A stretch of DNA of 36,573 bases from CAZHTS01 sp964535315 (GCA_964535315.1 CAZHTS010000050.1:1-36573), one strand, 5' to 3'. Positions 7,338 through 15,420 are shown, counted from the first letter of the stretch. Translations and numbers: made by a program. Notes: generated by a model not told the origin, from the letters alone.

Positions 7338-7940
7338 TTATCGTTTGATAAGATTGAGCTTTTTTCTGATTCTACTGAGAGAAACCGGGGTGATTCCCAG
7401 GTAGGAGGCGAGTTGATATTGTTTCAAGCGCTTTTCCAGGCCGGGGTATTCGCTCAAGAATTGCTTGTACCGATCGACGCTGTTGAGCAAGATAAAACTG
7501 CTGGCGTGATGCTCTTTCATCACCATTACGTTGTCGAGGATTTTCTTTAAGAAGACCAGCAAGGGGTAATTGCCGTCAAGCGCCCGTTCAAAATCGGATA
7601 TCTCGGCGACGAGAATCTCGCTGTCTTCCAACGCCTGGACGTAGTACGTGGATTCTGCTTGCGTCAGGTAAGCTGCATAGGCGCATACGATTGAACCTTC
7701 CGCAAAGAAGTGTTTGGTGATGTCGTTCCCTTTTTCGTCGATACAAAAAGATCGAAAGACACCCTTCACAACCAATCCGATTCGGGTAGATTTCTCGCCT
7801 TCTTTGATAAAGAATGCGTCTCTTTTAATCGCCGCGGTTTTAAAAACACTCTGTAATAATGCGATTTGTTCCTCGGTAAGAGAAATTTCCTCGCCCTTCA
7901 GGTAATGTTCTTTGAAATGGTCATAGATGGTGCCGCTCAT
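7338..7940 (-). CDS. Crp/Fnr-family transcription regulator
   Basis: A 200-residue regulator with an N-terminal cyclic-nucleotide-binding-type barrel (about 25-135) and a C-terminal helix-turn-helix (about 165-195; QLASYLGITPVSLSRIRKKL). The phosphate-binding cassette of true cAMP receptors is not evident, and there are no N-terminal cysteines for an Fnr-type cluster, so the ligand is unknown. The layout resembles the short Crp/Fnr proteins common in Bacteroidota. ATG 7940 has GAGGTG upstream. It is the first gene of the A+T-rich trio and probably controls the SDR and reductase genes 60 nt downstream (inference from position). Confidence 0.88.
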   Translation of the reverse strand: MSGTIYDHFKEHYLKGEEISLTEEQIALLQSVFKTAAIKRDAFFIKEGEKSTRIGLVVKGVFRSFCIDEKGNDITKHFFAEGSIVCAYAAYLTQAESTYYVQALEDSEILVAEISDFERALDGNYPLLVFLKKILDNVMVMKEHHASSFILLNSVDRYKQFLSEYPGLEKRLKQYQLASYLGITPVSLSRIRKKLNLIKR

Positions 7941-7999
7941 GAAACACCTCTTTTTGTGGTGGTTTGGACCAATCTATTGTATCCGCAGATGGCAGAATT

Positions 8000-8029
8000 T
8001 TGGCTGCGCCGCCGTTTTTGTGGTAAAAC
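8000..8029 (+). promoter_or_regulatory. Promoter of the PIG-L gene, probably leaderless
   Basis: TTGGCT (8000-8005), 18-bp spacer, TAAAAC (8024-8029) with TGG before it. Only six bases separate the -10 from ATG 8036, so the mRNA should have no leader. Confidence 0.45.
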
Positions 8030-8035
8030 AAAGCC

Positions 8036-8764
8036 ATGCATTGGATCTATCTTTCCCCCCATCTGGATGATGCCATTTTATCTTGCGGTGGGTTGATCTG
8101 GCAGCAGGTGCAGGCCGGCGAGGTAGTTGAGGTCTGGAACCTGTGCGCCGGCGATCCGCCGGACGGCCCGCTGACGCCCTTTGCCGGGCAGCTTCACCAG
8201 CGCTGGCAGACCGGGCCGCAGGCGGTGTGTATCCGCCGCAGCGAAGATCGCGCCGCCTGCGCCGTGTTGGGCGCCGCGCCGCGTTACTTCGATCTGCCCG
8301 ATTGTATCTACCGCCGCCTGCCGGATGGCGCGCCGCTGGTGCACAGCGAAACGGATATCTTCTGCCCGCCGTTGGCCGCCGAACAGCCGGTGATCGCCGG
8401 GCTGGCCGGCCAACTGGCAGAGGCGCTGCCGGCCGGGGCGCAGCTGGTCTGTCCGCTGACGTTGGGCGGGCACCGCGATCATCGCCTGGGGCGCGCCGCC
8501 GCCGAAACGCTGCGTCGCCCGCTGGCGTACTACGCCGATTACCCCTATGCCGTGCAGGCGGGGGTTGAGGTGGGCGCTCTGCTGCCCGCCGCGGCGCGGG
8601 CGGAAGCTTACCCGGTCAGTACGGCGGCCCTGGCGGCCTGGCAGCGCAGCGTGGCGGCCTATCGCTCGCAGATCAGCACCTTCTGGAACGGCGAGCAGGC
8701 CATGTGCGCCGCGTTGGAAGACTACTGGCGCAAGGGCGGCGGGGCACAGTTGTGGTTTACTTGA
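8036..8764 (+). CDS. PIG-L family (GlcNAc-PI de-N-acetylase-like) deacetylase
   Basis: A 242-residue zinc-dependent N-deacetylase of the LmbE/PIG-L family. The signature SPHLDDAILSCGG begins at residue 7 and supplies the metal-binding His and the catalytic Asp pair; the second metal His lies in LGGHRDHRLG at about 142-151. The substrate in this family is usually an N-acetylglucosamine conjugate or a bacillithiol/mycothiol-like intermediate; the sequence does not tell which. There is no signal peptide, so it is cytoplasmic. It is a single gene whose last eight bases overlap the tail of the convergent TPR gene. Confidence 0.9.
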   Translation: MHWIYLSPHLDDAILSCGGLIWQQVQAGEVVEVWNLCAGDPPDGPLTPFAGQLHQRWQTGPQAVCIRRSEDRAACAVLGAAPRYFDLPDCIYRRLPDGAPLVHSETDIFCPPLAAEQPVIAGLAGQLAEALPAGAQLVCPLTLGGHRDHRLGRAAAETLRRPLAYYADYPYAVQAGVEVGALLPAAARAEAYPVSTAALAAWQRSVAAYRSQISTFWNGEQAMCAALEDYWRKGGGAQLWFT

Positions 8765-10052
8765 TCAAGACCATCAGGTTGGCGATCCACGGATAGATAA
8801 ACCAGCCGATCAGAAACAGGGCGAGCACCACACCGTGCCAGGGTTCCATCGCAAACGCCCCGACCTGACCGCAGATGGCCGTGGCGCCCAACATGGCGGT
8901 CACGGCGGCCAGAATCCCGCGCCGCAGACGCGCCTCGCGGTTGACGTTGAACGTCCCGGCCACCGGCACCATCATCAACAGCGACAATACTGCCCCGACC
9001 AGAAAGCCCCATTTCCACCAGATCAACCCGCCGATGGTGTTCAACAGGATCAGCAGACTGCACGCCCCGATGCCGTTGGACAGGGCGATTTCGTCTTTGG
9101 AAAGCAGCAGCCGCCCGGTTGGGCTGAAACGTAACAGCAGGTAAAAGGTGCCGTCGGCGATCCAGGAGAAGAACGAGAAGAGCGAATAGATGAGCATCCA
9201 GGGAATGAGGATGATGTACAGCGGGGGGAAGGCGCGCGCCAGGACGCGCAGGGTGCGGTTGACGGCGGAGAGCCCAAAGAGGAAGACCAGCGCCTCCGAA
9301 CGGGTCAGGCGGCTGCTCCACAGCGAATAGGAGAGCATCGCCCGGTAGAGCGGGTTGCGCGCCTGTAAGGCAGACAGAAAACCGCGCCGGGCAGTCTCGG
9401 ACTGAGGGTCCAGGCGCAGCGCCTGGCGGAAGTGTTGCAGGGCAGCCTGGTGGTCGTTTTGGAGCAGCGCCAGCCAGCCGCGGTTGGTGTGGGCGCCGTC
9501 GCTTTCGGGGTTGAGCGACAGGGCGGCCTGGATCGAGCCCTGCGCCTCTTTCTCGCGCCCCAGCATGATCAATGCGTACGAGCGGTTATTGAGCAGCGCC
9601 ACCATTTCGGGGTAGTGGCGCAGACCGGCTTCGGCCGCCGCCAGCCCTTTGTCCCACTGCCGGCGGCGCAGGTAGACCTCGCTGCTGATCAGGTGCACCC
9701 ACGCCGATTGTGGGTTGATGCGCATACCGTCACGCACGGTGTCCAGCGCCTGGTTTTCCTTGCGGTTTGCCAGGTAGGCCCAGGCCAGGACAAAGTATGG
9801 AAATTCGTGGTCCGGTTTCTGGGCGACCGCCCGGCGCGCCTCTTGCAGCCCATCGCTGAGTTTGGCCGGTTTGGGGTTGGCGCTGCTCGACTGGCTGAGC
9901 AGGCTGAGCGCCAGATAGGCGTGCGCCTGCCAGTGGCCGGGCTCACGGCTGAGTACCTGGCGTAGCTGCTTTTCGGCGTCGGGGTAGCGCCCCAACTCGT
10001 ACAGCGCCTTGCCCTGCTGGTAGGTCGTTTCGATGTTTTCTGGCTGGTTCAT
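8757..10052 (-). CDS. TPR protein with multi-pass C-terminal membrane domain
   Basis: A 431-residue protein. Residues 1 to about 235 are tetratricopeptide repeats (for example YQQGKALYELGRYPDAEKQLRQVLSREP split over repeat 1, and HTNRGWLALLQNDHQAALQHF). Residues about 245-430 contain four to five hydrophobic segments (ILIPWMLIYSLFSFFSW, ACSLLILLNTIGGLIWW, FLVGAVLSLLMMVPV, and two near the C-terminus) and no known catalytic motif. It starts 3 nt after the stop of the TPR-AAA+ ATPase gene, so the two are surely one operon and probably one complex, with this protein as the membrane platform (inference). Confidence 0.85.
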   Translation of the reverse strand: MNQPENIETTYQQGKALYELGRYPDAEKQLRQVLSREPGHWQAHAYLALSLLSQSSSANPKPAKLSDGLQEARRAVAQKPDHEFPYFVLAWAYLANRKENQALDTVRDGMRINPQSAWVHLISSEVYLRRRQWDKGLAAAEAGLRHYPEMVALLNNRSYALIMLGREKEAQGSIQAALSLNPESDGAHTNRGWLALLQNDHQAALQHFRQALRLDPQSETARRGFLSALQARNPLYRAMLSYSLWSSRLTRSEALVFLFGLSAVNRTLRVLARAFPPLYIILIPWMLIYSLFSFFSWIADGTFYLLLRFSPTGRLLLSKDEIALSNGIGACSLLILLNTIGGLIWWKWGFLVGAVLSLLMMVPVAGTFNVNREARLRRGILAAVTAMLGATAICGQVGAFAMEPWHGVVLALFLIGWFIYPWIANLMVLIK

Positions 10053-10055
10053 GGC

Positions 10056-11429
10056 TTAAGAGGGAAGGTTGGTCTTGGGCAGCCTGAGATAGGTGAGGAT
10101 ATCGTCGTACACCCCACCTTCGTTGGAGTAAATGGCGTAGTTGCGGGCGGTATCGAACCACTCGCGGGTGGTCGGGCGGGTTTCCTTGAGGGTGGCCTGC
10201 AGATCGGCGGTGGTCAATGGGGCAAGCTGGCCGCTGCGCATGGCCTCATGCAGTTTGCGCTCCACGGAGCGTTCCACCAGGCCGCGCAGGTCGGCCCCGG
10301 AGAATTCGTTGGTTTCACGCCCCAGACGGGCGTAGTCGATGCGATCCACGGGTTTGCCGGCCAGGTGGATGCGCAGAATGGATTCGCGCGCCGGAGCATC
10401 GGGCGGCGGGACGAACAGGACGCGGTCGAAGCGCCCCGGCCGGCGCAGGGCCATATCGACGTACCAGGGGGTGTTGGTCGCCGCCAGGACGAGCAGCCCT
10501 TCGTTGGAAGTGTTTACGCCGTCCATTTCGGCCAGGAACTGGTTGATCACCTGGCGCAGGGCGTTGTGGCGCATATCTGCCCGGTTGGCGCCCAGGGCGT
10601 CTACTTCGTCAAAGAACAACACACACGGCGCTTTACGCCGGGCGGCTGCGAAGATCTTGTGCAGGTTCTGCTCGCTCTGCCCGATGTACATATCCAGCAC
10701 CTCGTGCAGCCCGATGGAGATGAAGTTGGCCTGCACCTCGCCGGCGGTGGCGCGCGCCAGGTAAGTCTTGCCGCAGCCCGGCGGACCGTACATCAGGATG
10801 CCGCCGCCGATGCGTTGGCCGTAGGCGCGAAACATCTCGGGGTGGGTCAAAGGGTAAATGATCTTCATGCGGATCTCTTCCTTGACCTTTTCCATACCGC
10901 CTACGTCCTGGAAGGTGATGCGTGGGCGTTCGACCTCGATAAAGGCGCCGCCGTCGTCGGCGTCGTTGGCAATGACCGGCAGCCGTTCGGCCGGGCCGCG
11001 TTCGGGCGGGTGCGCCTCCAGCGGCGTCTCGGTCAGCTGCTTCTCCAGGGCGGCGTCTGCCAGGCTGGGGTCGCCGACCACCGCCTGGTGATAGGCGCGC
11101 CCCGCCTCCTTGAGGGCGGCGTTGGATAGATAGAGCCGTGCGGCCTGGAGCAGAGCGCGCGGCGCCGGGCTGCTGGCGCGCAGGATTTCGTCCAGGATGA
11201 CGATGGTCACGTCTGATTTTCCCAGACCGTGATAGGCGGTGGCCAGGGCGGCTTTGATTTCGGTATCGGCCGGGGCGCCGTTCAGCGCCTGGCGGTAGTG
11301 CTGCACGGCTTCTTCATACTGGCTGTCGGCCAGCAACAGGTCGGCCAGGTGTTTGCGCAGGGTGAAATTGTCCGGTGCGGCCTCTACGGCGCTGCGCAGC
11401 GCTGCAATCAACGCTTCGTTGTCAGGCAT
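10056..11429 (-). CDS. AAA+ ATPase with N-terminal TPR region (Cdc48/Vps4-like single AAA module)
   Basis: A 457-residue protein. Residues 1-130 are TPR-like helices; an acidic linker follows; one classical AAA module spans about 170-400. Walker A is GPPGCGKT (215-222), Walker B is VLFFDEVDAL (270-279), sensor 1 is AATNT, and the arginine finger lies in RRPGRFD. The C-terminal helix region (REWFDTARNYAIYSNEGG) resembles the Vps4/spastin-type tail. There is no protease domain, so it is a remodelling or unfolding ATPase rather than FtsH-like. Substrates are unknown. It heads an operon with the TPR membrane protein (3 nt gap). GGGAGAG lies about eight bases before ATG 11429. Confidence 0.92.
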   Translation of the reverse strand: MPDNEALIAALRSAVEAAPDNFTLRKHLADLLLADSQYEEAVQHYRQALNGAPADTEIKAALATAYHGLGKSDVTIVILDEILRASSPAPRALLQAARLYLSNAALKEAGRAYHQAVVGDPSLADAALEKQLTETPLEAHPPERGPAERLPVIANDADDGGAFIEVERPRITFQDVGGMEKVKEEIRMKIIYPLTHPEMFRAYGQRIGGGILMYGPPGCGKTYLARATAGEVQANFISIGLHEVLDMYIGQSEQNLHKIFAAARRKAPCVLFFDEVDALGANRADMRHNALRQVINQFLAEMDGVNTSNEGLLVLAATNTPWYVDMALRRPGRFDRVLFVPPPDAPARESILRIHLAGKPVDRIDYARLGRETNEFSGADLRGLVERSVERKLHEAMRSGQLAPLTTADLQATLKETRPTTREWFDTARNYAIYSNEGGVYDDILTYLRLPKTNLPS

Positions 11430-11537
11430 GTGCGTGTCTCTCCCACGTAACAGAATATCTTGATCGACGCCTGAGCGGCTACCTCTATTTTACCCAAGTG
11501 TGTGGGTTTGGGTAGTCATTTTAGACGGCAGAAACTC

Positions 11538-11546
11538 TGGTACAAT
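11538..11546 (+). promoter_or_regulatory. Extended -10 promoter giving a leaderless C39-TPR mRNA
   Basis: TGG followed by TACAAT (11541-11546) lies seven bases before ATG 11554, the same distance as in the CAP-LysM gene. No -35 is convincing and no ribosome site precedes the start. Confidence 0.55.
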
Positions 11547-11553
11547 GCGTAAC

Positions 11554-12867
11554 ATGTTCGCAAAAAAGTTTTCCTACAACCGTGGCTACCGGCGCTATGA
11601 TTTCAAACGCGGCCGGCGGGCGCGCTGGCTGTGGTGGGCGCTGCCCGTGCTCGTGGCGGCGGCCTTGCTGCTCTACCAGATTCCTTCTATTCAACGCCGG
11701 GTTGCCTGGCGTCTGGATGTTGTCAGTACCTATGTGCGCAACGTGTTGCAGCCGGTGGGCGCCATGCCCACTGCCGCCCCGGTGGCGGCAGTCGTTGTGA
11801 CACAGCCCGATCCCACCGCTATCGCCACTGTCACGCCCACACCCGAACCGGCTCGGGCGACCGAGATGCCCACACCGACCGAGACCCGGCCCTCCTTAAC
11901 CCCGACCCCCCTGCCGCCCAAAGTGGCGCTGGCTGCCCCGCCCTTCGAACGTCAGGACGCCAATAACTGCGGCCCGGCCACGCTTTCCATGTATCTCAAT
12001 TTTTACGGCTGGCAGGGCGACCAGTACGCCATCAGCCAGGAACTCAAACCCTTTGACGATGATAAGAACGTCAATATCGATGAACTGGTCTATTTTGCCC
12101 GCAACCGGGCCGGCTGGCTCAATACCGAGTTCCGCGTCGGCGGCAACACCGATCTGCTGCGCCGTTTTCTGGCCGCCGGTCTGCCGGTGGTGATCGAGGA
12201 GACCTCGATCCTCGATCAGGGGTATTGGCCGAACGACGACCGTTGGGCCGGGCACTATTTGCTGATTACCGGTTACGATGACGCCGCCGGACACTTTATC
12301 ACCCAGGATTCGTATTATGGCCCCGACCGGCCGGTGACCTACGCCAAACTGGATAGCAACTGGCAGGCCTTTAATCGCGTGTATTTGCTGGTCTACCCCG
12401 CGCAACAGGATGAACTGGTGCGCAGTATCGTCGGCGCTGATTGGGATCTCGACGCCAATCGCGAGCATGCCCTGGAGCAATCACGGGCCGAGACGCAGAG
12501 CGACCCTAAGAATGCCTTTGCCTGGTTCAACCTGGGAAGCAATCTGGTTTACTTCGAAAAGTATTATGACGCTGCCCAGGCTTACGATACGGCGCGCAAA
12601 TTGGAGCTGCCGCAGCGTATGTTACGCTATCAGTTTGGCCCCTTCCTGTCTTATTTCCATACCAAGCGCACCGACGATCTGATGGCGCTGGCGGAATATT
12701 CACTCAAGCGTACACCTTCGTCCGAAGAGGCGCTGCTCTGGCGTGGCTGGGCCTACTACCGGCAGGGAAAGAAAACCGAGGCCGTCGACGACTTCCTGGA
12801 GGCGCTCAATCGCCACCCCAATTACGGCGATGCGTTGTACGCCCTGGAGTTCATGAAGACCCATTGA
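11554..12867 (+). CDS. Membrane-anchored C39-like cysteine peptidase with TPRs
   Basis: A 437-residue protein. A basic N-terminus precedes one transmembrane helix (WLWWALPVLVAAALLLYQI, about 26-43), then a Thr/Pro-rich linker to about 125. The papain-like C39 domain follows: the catalytic Cys is in NNCGPATL (Cys139), the His in AGHYLLITGYD, and an Asp/Gln-containing segment FITQDSYYGP completes the site. Residues about 300-430 are TPR repeats (AFAWFNLGSNLVYFEKYYDAA, ALLWRGWAYYRQGKKTEAV). It is probably an extracytoplasmic peptidase or a C39-like domain processing a secreted peptide. The start ATG 11554 is preferred because a -10 box lies seven bases upstream; an ATG at 11545 lies inside that box. 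It is divergent from the TPR-AAA operon. Confidence 0.87.
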   Translation: MFAKKFSYNRGYRRYDFKRGRRARWLWWALPVLVAAALLLYQIPSIQRRVAWRLDVVSTYVRNVLQPVGAMPTAAPVAAVVVTQPDPTAIATVTPTPEPARATEMPTPTETRPSLTPTPLPPKVALAAPPFERQDANNCGPATLSMYLNFYGWQGDQYAISQELKPFDDDKNVNIDELVYFARNRAGWLNTEFRVGGNTDLLRRFLAAGLPVVIEETSILDQGYWPNDDRWAGHYLLITGYDDAAGHFITQDSYYGPDRPVTYAKLDSNWQAFNRVYLLVYPAQQDELVRSIVGADWDLDANREHALEQSRAETQSDPKNAFAWFNLGSNLVYFEKYYDAAQAYDTARKLELPQRMLRYQFGPFLSYFHTKRTDDLMALAEYSLKRTPSSEEALLWRGWAYYRQGKKTEAVDDFLEALNRHPNYGDALYALEFMKTH

Positions 12868-12879
12868 TGAGAGGATTGC

Positions 12880-12987
12880 ATGACACGAAATATTTTGCTC
12901 TCGATACTGACCCTGGGCGTGGCTGGCTGCCTGGTGTTGAGTGTGCTGGCCATTCTGACGGTAGCTTTTTTCATTGCCGGGGGCTGA
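12880..12987 (+). CDS. 35-residue single-pass membrane peptide
   Basis: A short frame starting at ATG 12880 with AGAGGA five bases before it. It encodes MTRN, then one hydrophobic helix rich in Leu, Val, Ala and Ile with a single Cys, ending in IAGG. Its TGA is one base before the ATG of the HAD phosphatase gene, and it begins 12 nt after the C39-TPR stop, so it is embedded in that operon and likely coupled in translation. Size and composition match bacterial membrane microproteins. No homologue is recognised. Confidence 0.55.
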   Translation: MTRNILLSILTLGVAGCLVLSVLAILTVAFFIAGG

Positions 12988-12988
12988 G

Positions 12989-13678
12989 ATGACGTTGGAT
13001 CTCGGACGTATACAGGCGTTGTGCTTTGATGTAGACGGTACCTTAAGCGATACCGATGACGTGTGGACCGCCCGGCTGGCGCAGTGGATGCGCCCGCTGC
13101 GTTTTGCCTTTCCTCAACGCGACCCCCTGCCGGCGGCGCGCTGGACAATTATGTCGCTCGAGTCGCCCGGTAATCTGGCCTACCATTTTCTCGACTGGTT
13201 GACATTGGACGACGAGGCGGCCCGCCTGTATAACGCCCTCTCGCGCCGGCGGCCAAACCGGCGCAAGCGCAGCTTTCAGATCATCCCGCGGGTGCCCGAG
13301 ATGCTGTGCAGCCTGGCGCCGCGATACCCGATGGCGGTGGTCAGCGCCGGCAGTTGCAGCGGTACACATGCCTTTTTGGATTATTTTGATCTGGCGGTCT
13401 TCTTTCGGGCGGTGGCCACCTCGCAAACCTGCGCCTATACCAAACCGTTTCCGCACCCGCTGCGTTGGGCGGCGGAGAAGATGGGGGTGGCGCCCGAGAA
13501 CTGTCTGATGATCGGTGACACCACCGTCGATATTCGCGCCGGCAAGGCGGCAGGCGCTCAGACGGTGGGGGTGTTGTGCGGTTTTGGCACCGAGGCTGAA
13601 TTGCGCCGGGCCGGTGCGGATCTGATCCTGCCTGCCACCGCCGACCTGGTGCCGGTGTTGTGTGCGGCGGTTGTTTAA
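12989..13678 (+). CDS. HAD-family hydrolase (phosphoglycolate-phosphatase-like)
   Basis: A 229-residue phosphatase of the haloacid dehalogenase superfamily. Motif I FDVDGTLSDT (nucleophile Asp at about residue 13) is present; motif II is the Ser in VVSAGS; motif III is the Lys in TKPFPHP; motif IV is the Asp pair in IGDTTVDI. The cap is inserted after motif I, as in subclass I enzymes. Substrate unknown; phosphoglycolate phosphatase is the nearest named relative. An in-frame TTG at 12974 lies inside the upstream microprotein gene, so ATG 12989 is chosen. The next gene follows after 17 nt. Confidence 0.9.
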   Translation: MTLDLGRIQALCFDVDGTLSDTDDVWTARLAQWMRPLRFAFPQRDPLPAARWTIMSLESPGNLAYHFLDWLTLDDEAARLYNALSRRRPNRRKRSFQIIPRVPEMLCSLAPRYPMAVVSAGSCSGTHAFLDYFDLAVFFRAVATSQTCAYTKPFPHPLRWAAEKMGVAPENCLMIGDTTVDIRAGKAAGAQTVGVLCGFGTEAELRRAGADLILPATADLVPVLCAAVV

Positions 13679-13695
13679 TAGAACAGGAGTCTGGT

Positions 13696-14280
13696 ATGTT
13701 ATCGTGTGTGACGGTTTATTGCGGTTCGGCGGATGGTTTGCATCCCGAGTATTATCAGGCAGCCTACGAGATGGGGCAGGCGCTGGCCACCCGGGGGATT
13801 ACCCTGGTGTATGGGGCCGGGAAGACCGGACTGATGGGGGCAGTGGCCGATGGCGCCCTGGCGGCGGGCGGAGAGGTGGTGGGCGTCATCCCCGAAGGAC
13901 TCAATACCCCACAGTTGGCGCACGCCGGCCTGACCCGCCTGGAGGTGTTCGCCACCATTCACCAGCGCAAGGCACGTATGAGCGAGCTGGCCGAGGCTTT
14001 CATCGCGCTGCCCGGTGGCTATGGCACCTTTGATGAATTGTTTGAGACGTTGACCTGGGCGCAGATTGGACTGCACCAGAAACCAATCGGCCTGTTGAAC
14101 GCCCGCGGCTATTACGATCCTTTGCTGGCGATGGTTGACCACGCCCGCAGCGAGGGCTTTATTTACGCCGAGCACCGGTCGTTGTTGTGCAGCTCCAGCC
14201 AACCGGAAAAACTGCTTTCTGAGCTGGAAGCGTTTCGTCTTCCCGATGGGCTGGAGCGTTGGGTGAACCGCCCGGACTAG
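13696..14280 (+). CDS. LOG-family (TIGR00730) Rossmann-fold nucleotide phosphoribohydrolase
   Basis: A 194-residue protein of the LOG / YvdD family, which cleaves the base from nucleoside 5'-monophosphates (cytokinin riboside phosphates in plants, purine nucleotides in several bacteria). The GAGKTGLMGAVADGAL loop and the hallmark PGGYGTFDELFE (catalytic Glu) are intact, followed by the C-terminal helix with QIGLHQKPIGLLN. ATG 13696 has AGGAG six bases upstream; the longer frame to 13660 overlaps the HAD gene and is rejected. Probably a housekeeping salvage gene cotranscribed with the HAD phosphatase. Its last four bases overlap the convergent gene. Confidence 0.92.
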   Translation: MLSCVTVYCGSADGLHPEYYQAAYEMGQALATRGITLVYGAGKTGLMGAVADGALAAGGEVVGVIPEGLNTPQLAHAGLTRLEVFATIHQRKARMSELAEAFIALPGGYGTFDELFETLTWAQIGLHQKPIGLLNARGYYDPLLAMVDHARSEGFIYAEHRSLLCSSSQPEKLLSELEAFRLPDGLERWVNRPD

Positions 14281-14753
14281 AACAGCGTCCCCAGGCGCAG
14301 CCAGGGGCGGGCGATGGCCGAGAACGGCCAGGGGATGGCCACCAGCAAGAACAGCACCGCCAGAGCGTACCAGATAAAAGCGCGCTTGAACTTGCTGGCC
14401 GATCCGTTGGCTTTCTTGCTTTGCGCCCGGCCAACGTGCGAAAGCACCATGGCGATGATCATCATCAATACGTGTTCGACTGCAAAGAAGCGGGCGGTGC
14501 CATTTGACATGGCGCCGCCAAAATTTTGCAGGGCGGCCTGGGTGATGGGGCTGGCCAGGAAATAGAGCAGCAGCCCGACGAGGACCTGTAAATCCATCAT
14601 GCCCCCGAAAAACATACCGGCCTTATCGTCGGCGGCCTGCCATTCTTTGCGGCCCAGCCAGCCGAGCAGGGCGCGCAGCAGGGCGTAGACGGCGGCAATC
14701 ACCACCAGCCAGCGCAGGATGGAATGCAGGGTGATTAAGATCGTGTAGAACAT
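14277..14753 (-). CDS. Four-TM membrane protein, cytochrome-b-like family of unknown function
   Basis: A 158-residue protein with four transmembrane helices: about 5-30 (LHSILRWLVVIAAVYALLR), 50-70 (MDLQVLVGLLLYFLA), 88-108 (VEHVLMMIIAMVLSHVG) and 125-150 (FIWYALAVLFLLVAIPW). His residues in helices 1 and 3 (LHSILRW, VEHVLMM, SHVGR) could ligate haem; similar proteins are often labelled cytochrome b without proof. It starts 12 nt after the PadR gene on the same strand, so PadR probably controls it. GGAGAG precedes ATG 14753. Confidence 0.78.
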   Translation of the reverse strand: MFYTILITLHSILRWLVVIAAVYALLRALLGWLGRKEWQAADDKAGMFFGGMMDLQVLVGLLLYFLASPITQAALQNFGGAMSNGTARFFAVEHVLMMIIAMVLSHVGRAQSKKANGSASKFKRAFIWYALAVLFLLVAIPWPFSAIARPWLRLGTLF

Positions 14754-14765
14754 GGGTGTCTCTCC

Positions 14766-15290
14766 TTAGGTGTGTTGTGAATGGGTGGAGGTTTCCAGCC
14801 GCGCGATCAGTTCGTCCACCCAGGCAATTTCGGCCCGGACGTGGCGTTGTTGGTGTTCCACGATCCAGTGGGTTGGGCCTGGGTGTTGGGGCGCGGCGGA
14901 TAATTTTTCGTGGTGGGCGACCAGCGCCGCCCGGCGTTGGCGCAGCAGGCCGGCGGCTTCGGCGGGAGATAGTGTTTGCAAGAAGGCCAGGCCGACGTCG
15001 TCGCCGAAAGTGAGCGGCGTGTACCCGCTCAGGCTCTGGCGCAGCAGGCGCTGAAAGGCGACCTCCCCTTCGCCGGTCAGGTGATATACGCGGCGTGGGG
15101 GGCGGTGACCTTCCTGACCGTGTTCGTAACGGATCCAGCCGGCGGCGGCCATTTTTTCCAGCAGGAAATAGGCGGTGGGCTTCTTTAAATCGGTGCAACT
15201 GCCCAGATTGTGCTCGATGAACTCGGCCAGCTGGTAACCGTGCATGCCCTGTTGGCGCAGGATGCCCAATAATAGCAGTTCTCTGTTCAT
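14766..15290 (-). CDS. PadR-family transcription regulator
   Basis: A 174-residue regulator. The N-terminal winged helix is classic PadR: LLLLGILRQQGMHGYQLAEFI, then KKPTAYFLLEKMAAAGWI and the wing RPPRRVYHLTGEG (about residues 5-80). The C-terminal part (about 95-170) is the helical dimer domain (LARLETS at the end). PadR proteins usually repress their own operon and a transport or stress gene; here the downstream partner is the 4-TM protein 12 nt away. A consensus promoter and an inverted repeat lie just upstream. The ligand is unknown. Confidence 0.93.
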   Translation of the reverse strand: MNRELLLLGILRQQGMHGYQLAEFIEHNLGSCTDLKKPTAYFLLEKMAAAGWIRYEHGQEGHRPPRRVYHLTGEGEVAFQRLLRQSLSGYTPLTFGDDVGLAFLQTLSPAEAAGLLRQRRAALVAHHEKLSAAPQHPGPTHWIVEHQQRHVRAEIAWVDELIARLETSTHSQHT

Positions 15291-15303
15291 GTCCTGGTTT
15301 CCT

Positions 15304-15339
15304 GAATAGTCTTTCGTGATTGATCAATATTGACTATTC
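15304..15339 (-). promoter_or_regulatory. Candidate PadR operator
   Basis: An 8-bp perfect inverted repeat, GAATAGTC (15304-15311) and GACTATTC (15332-15339), encloses a second palindrome ATTGATCAAT (15319-15328). It lies between the -10 box and the PadR start, so a bound dimer would block elongation from the PadR promoter. Assignment to PadR is inferred from position. Confidence 0.6.
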
Positions 15340-15345
15340 GTATCT

Positions 15346-15373
15346 ATTATAGCGAGGTTGTGGGCTTTGTCAA
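15346..15373 (-). promoter_or_regulatory. Consensus promoter of padR
   Basis: Read on the minus strand: TTGACA (15368-15373), 16-bp spacer, TATAAT (15346-15351). Both hexamers are perfect. Confidence 0.85.
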
Positions 15374-15392
15374 GCATGATAAACAGGAACCC

Positions 15393-15420
15393 TTGACAGG
15401 GGGGGGCTTTTGGGTATAAT
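15393..15420 (+). promoter_or_regulatory. Consensus promoter of the membrane-protein / winged-helix operon
   Basis: TTGACA (15393-15398), 16-bp spacer containing an eight-G run, TATAAT (15415-15420). The two consensus promoters are back to back, their -35 boxes 19 bp apart. Confidence 0.87.

Noticed and set aside
10248..11129. Long open frame antisense to the AAA+ gene
   Set aside because: It mirrors the GC-rich codon pattern of the real gene; no start signal and low-complexity composition.
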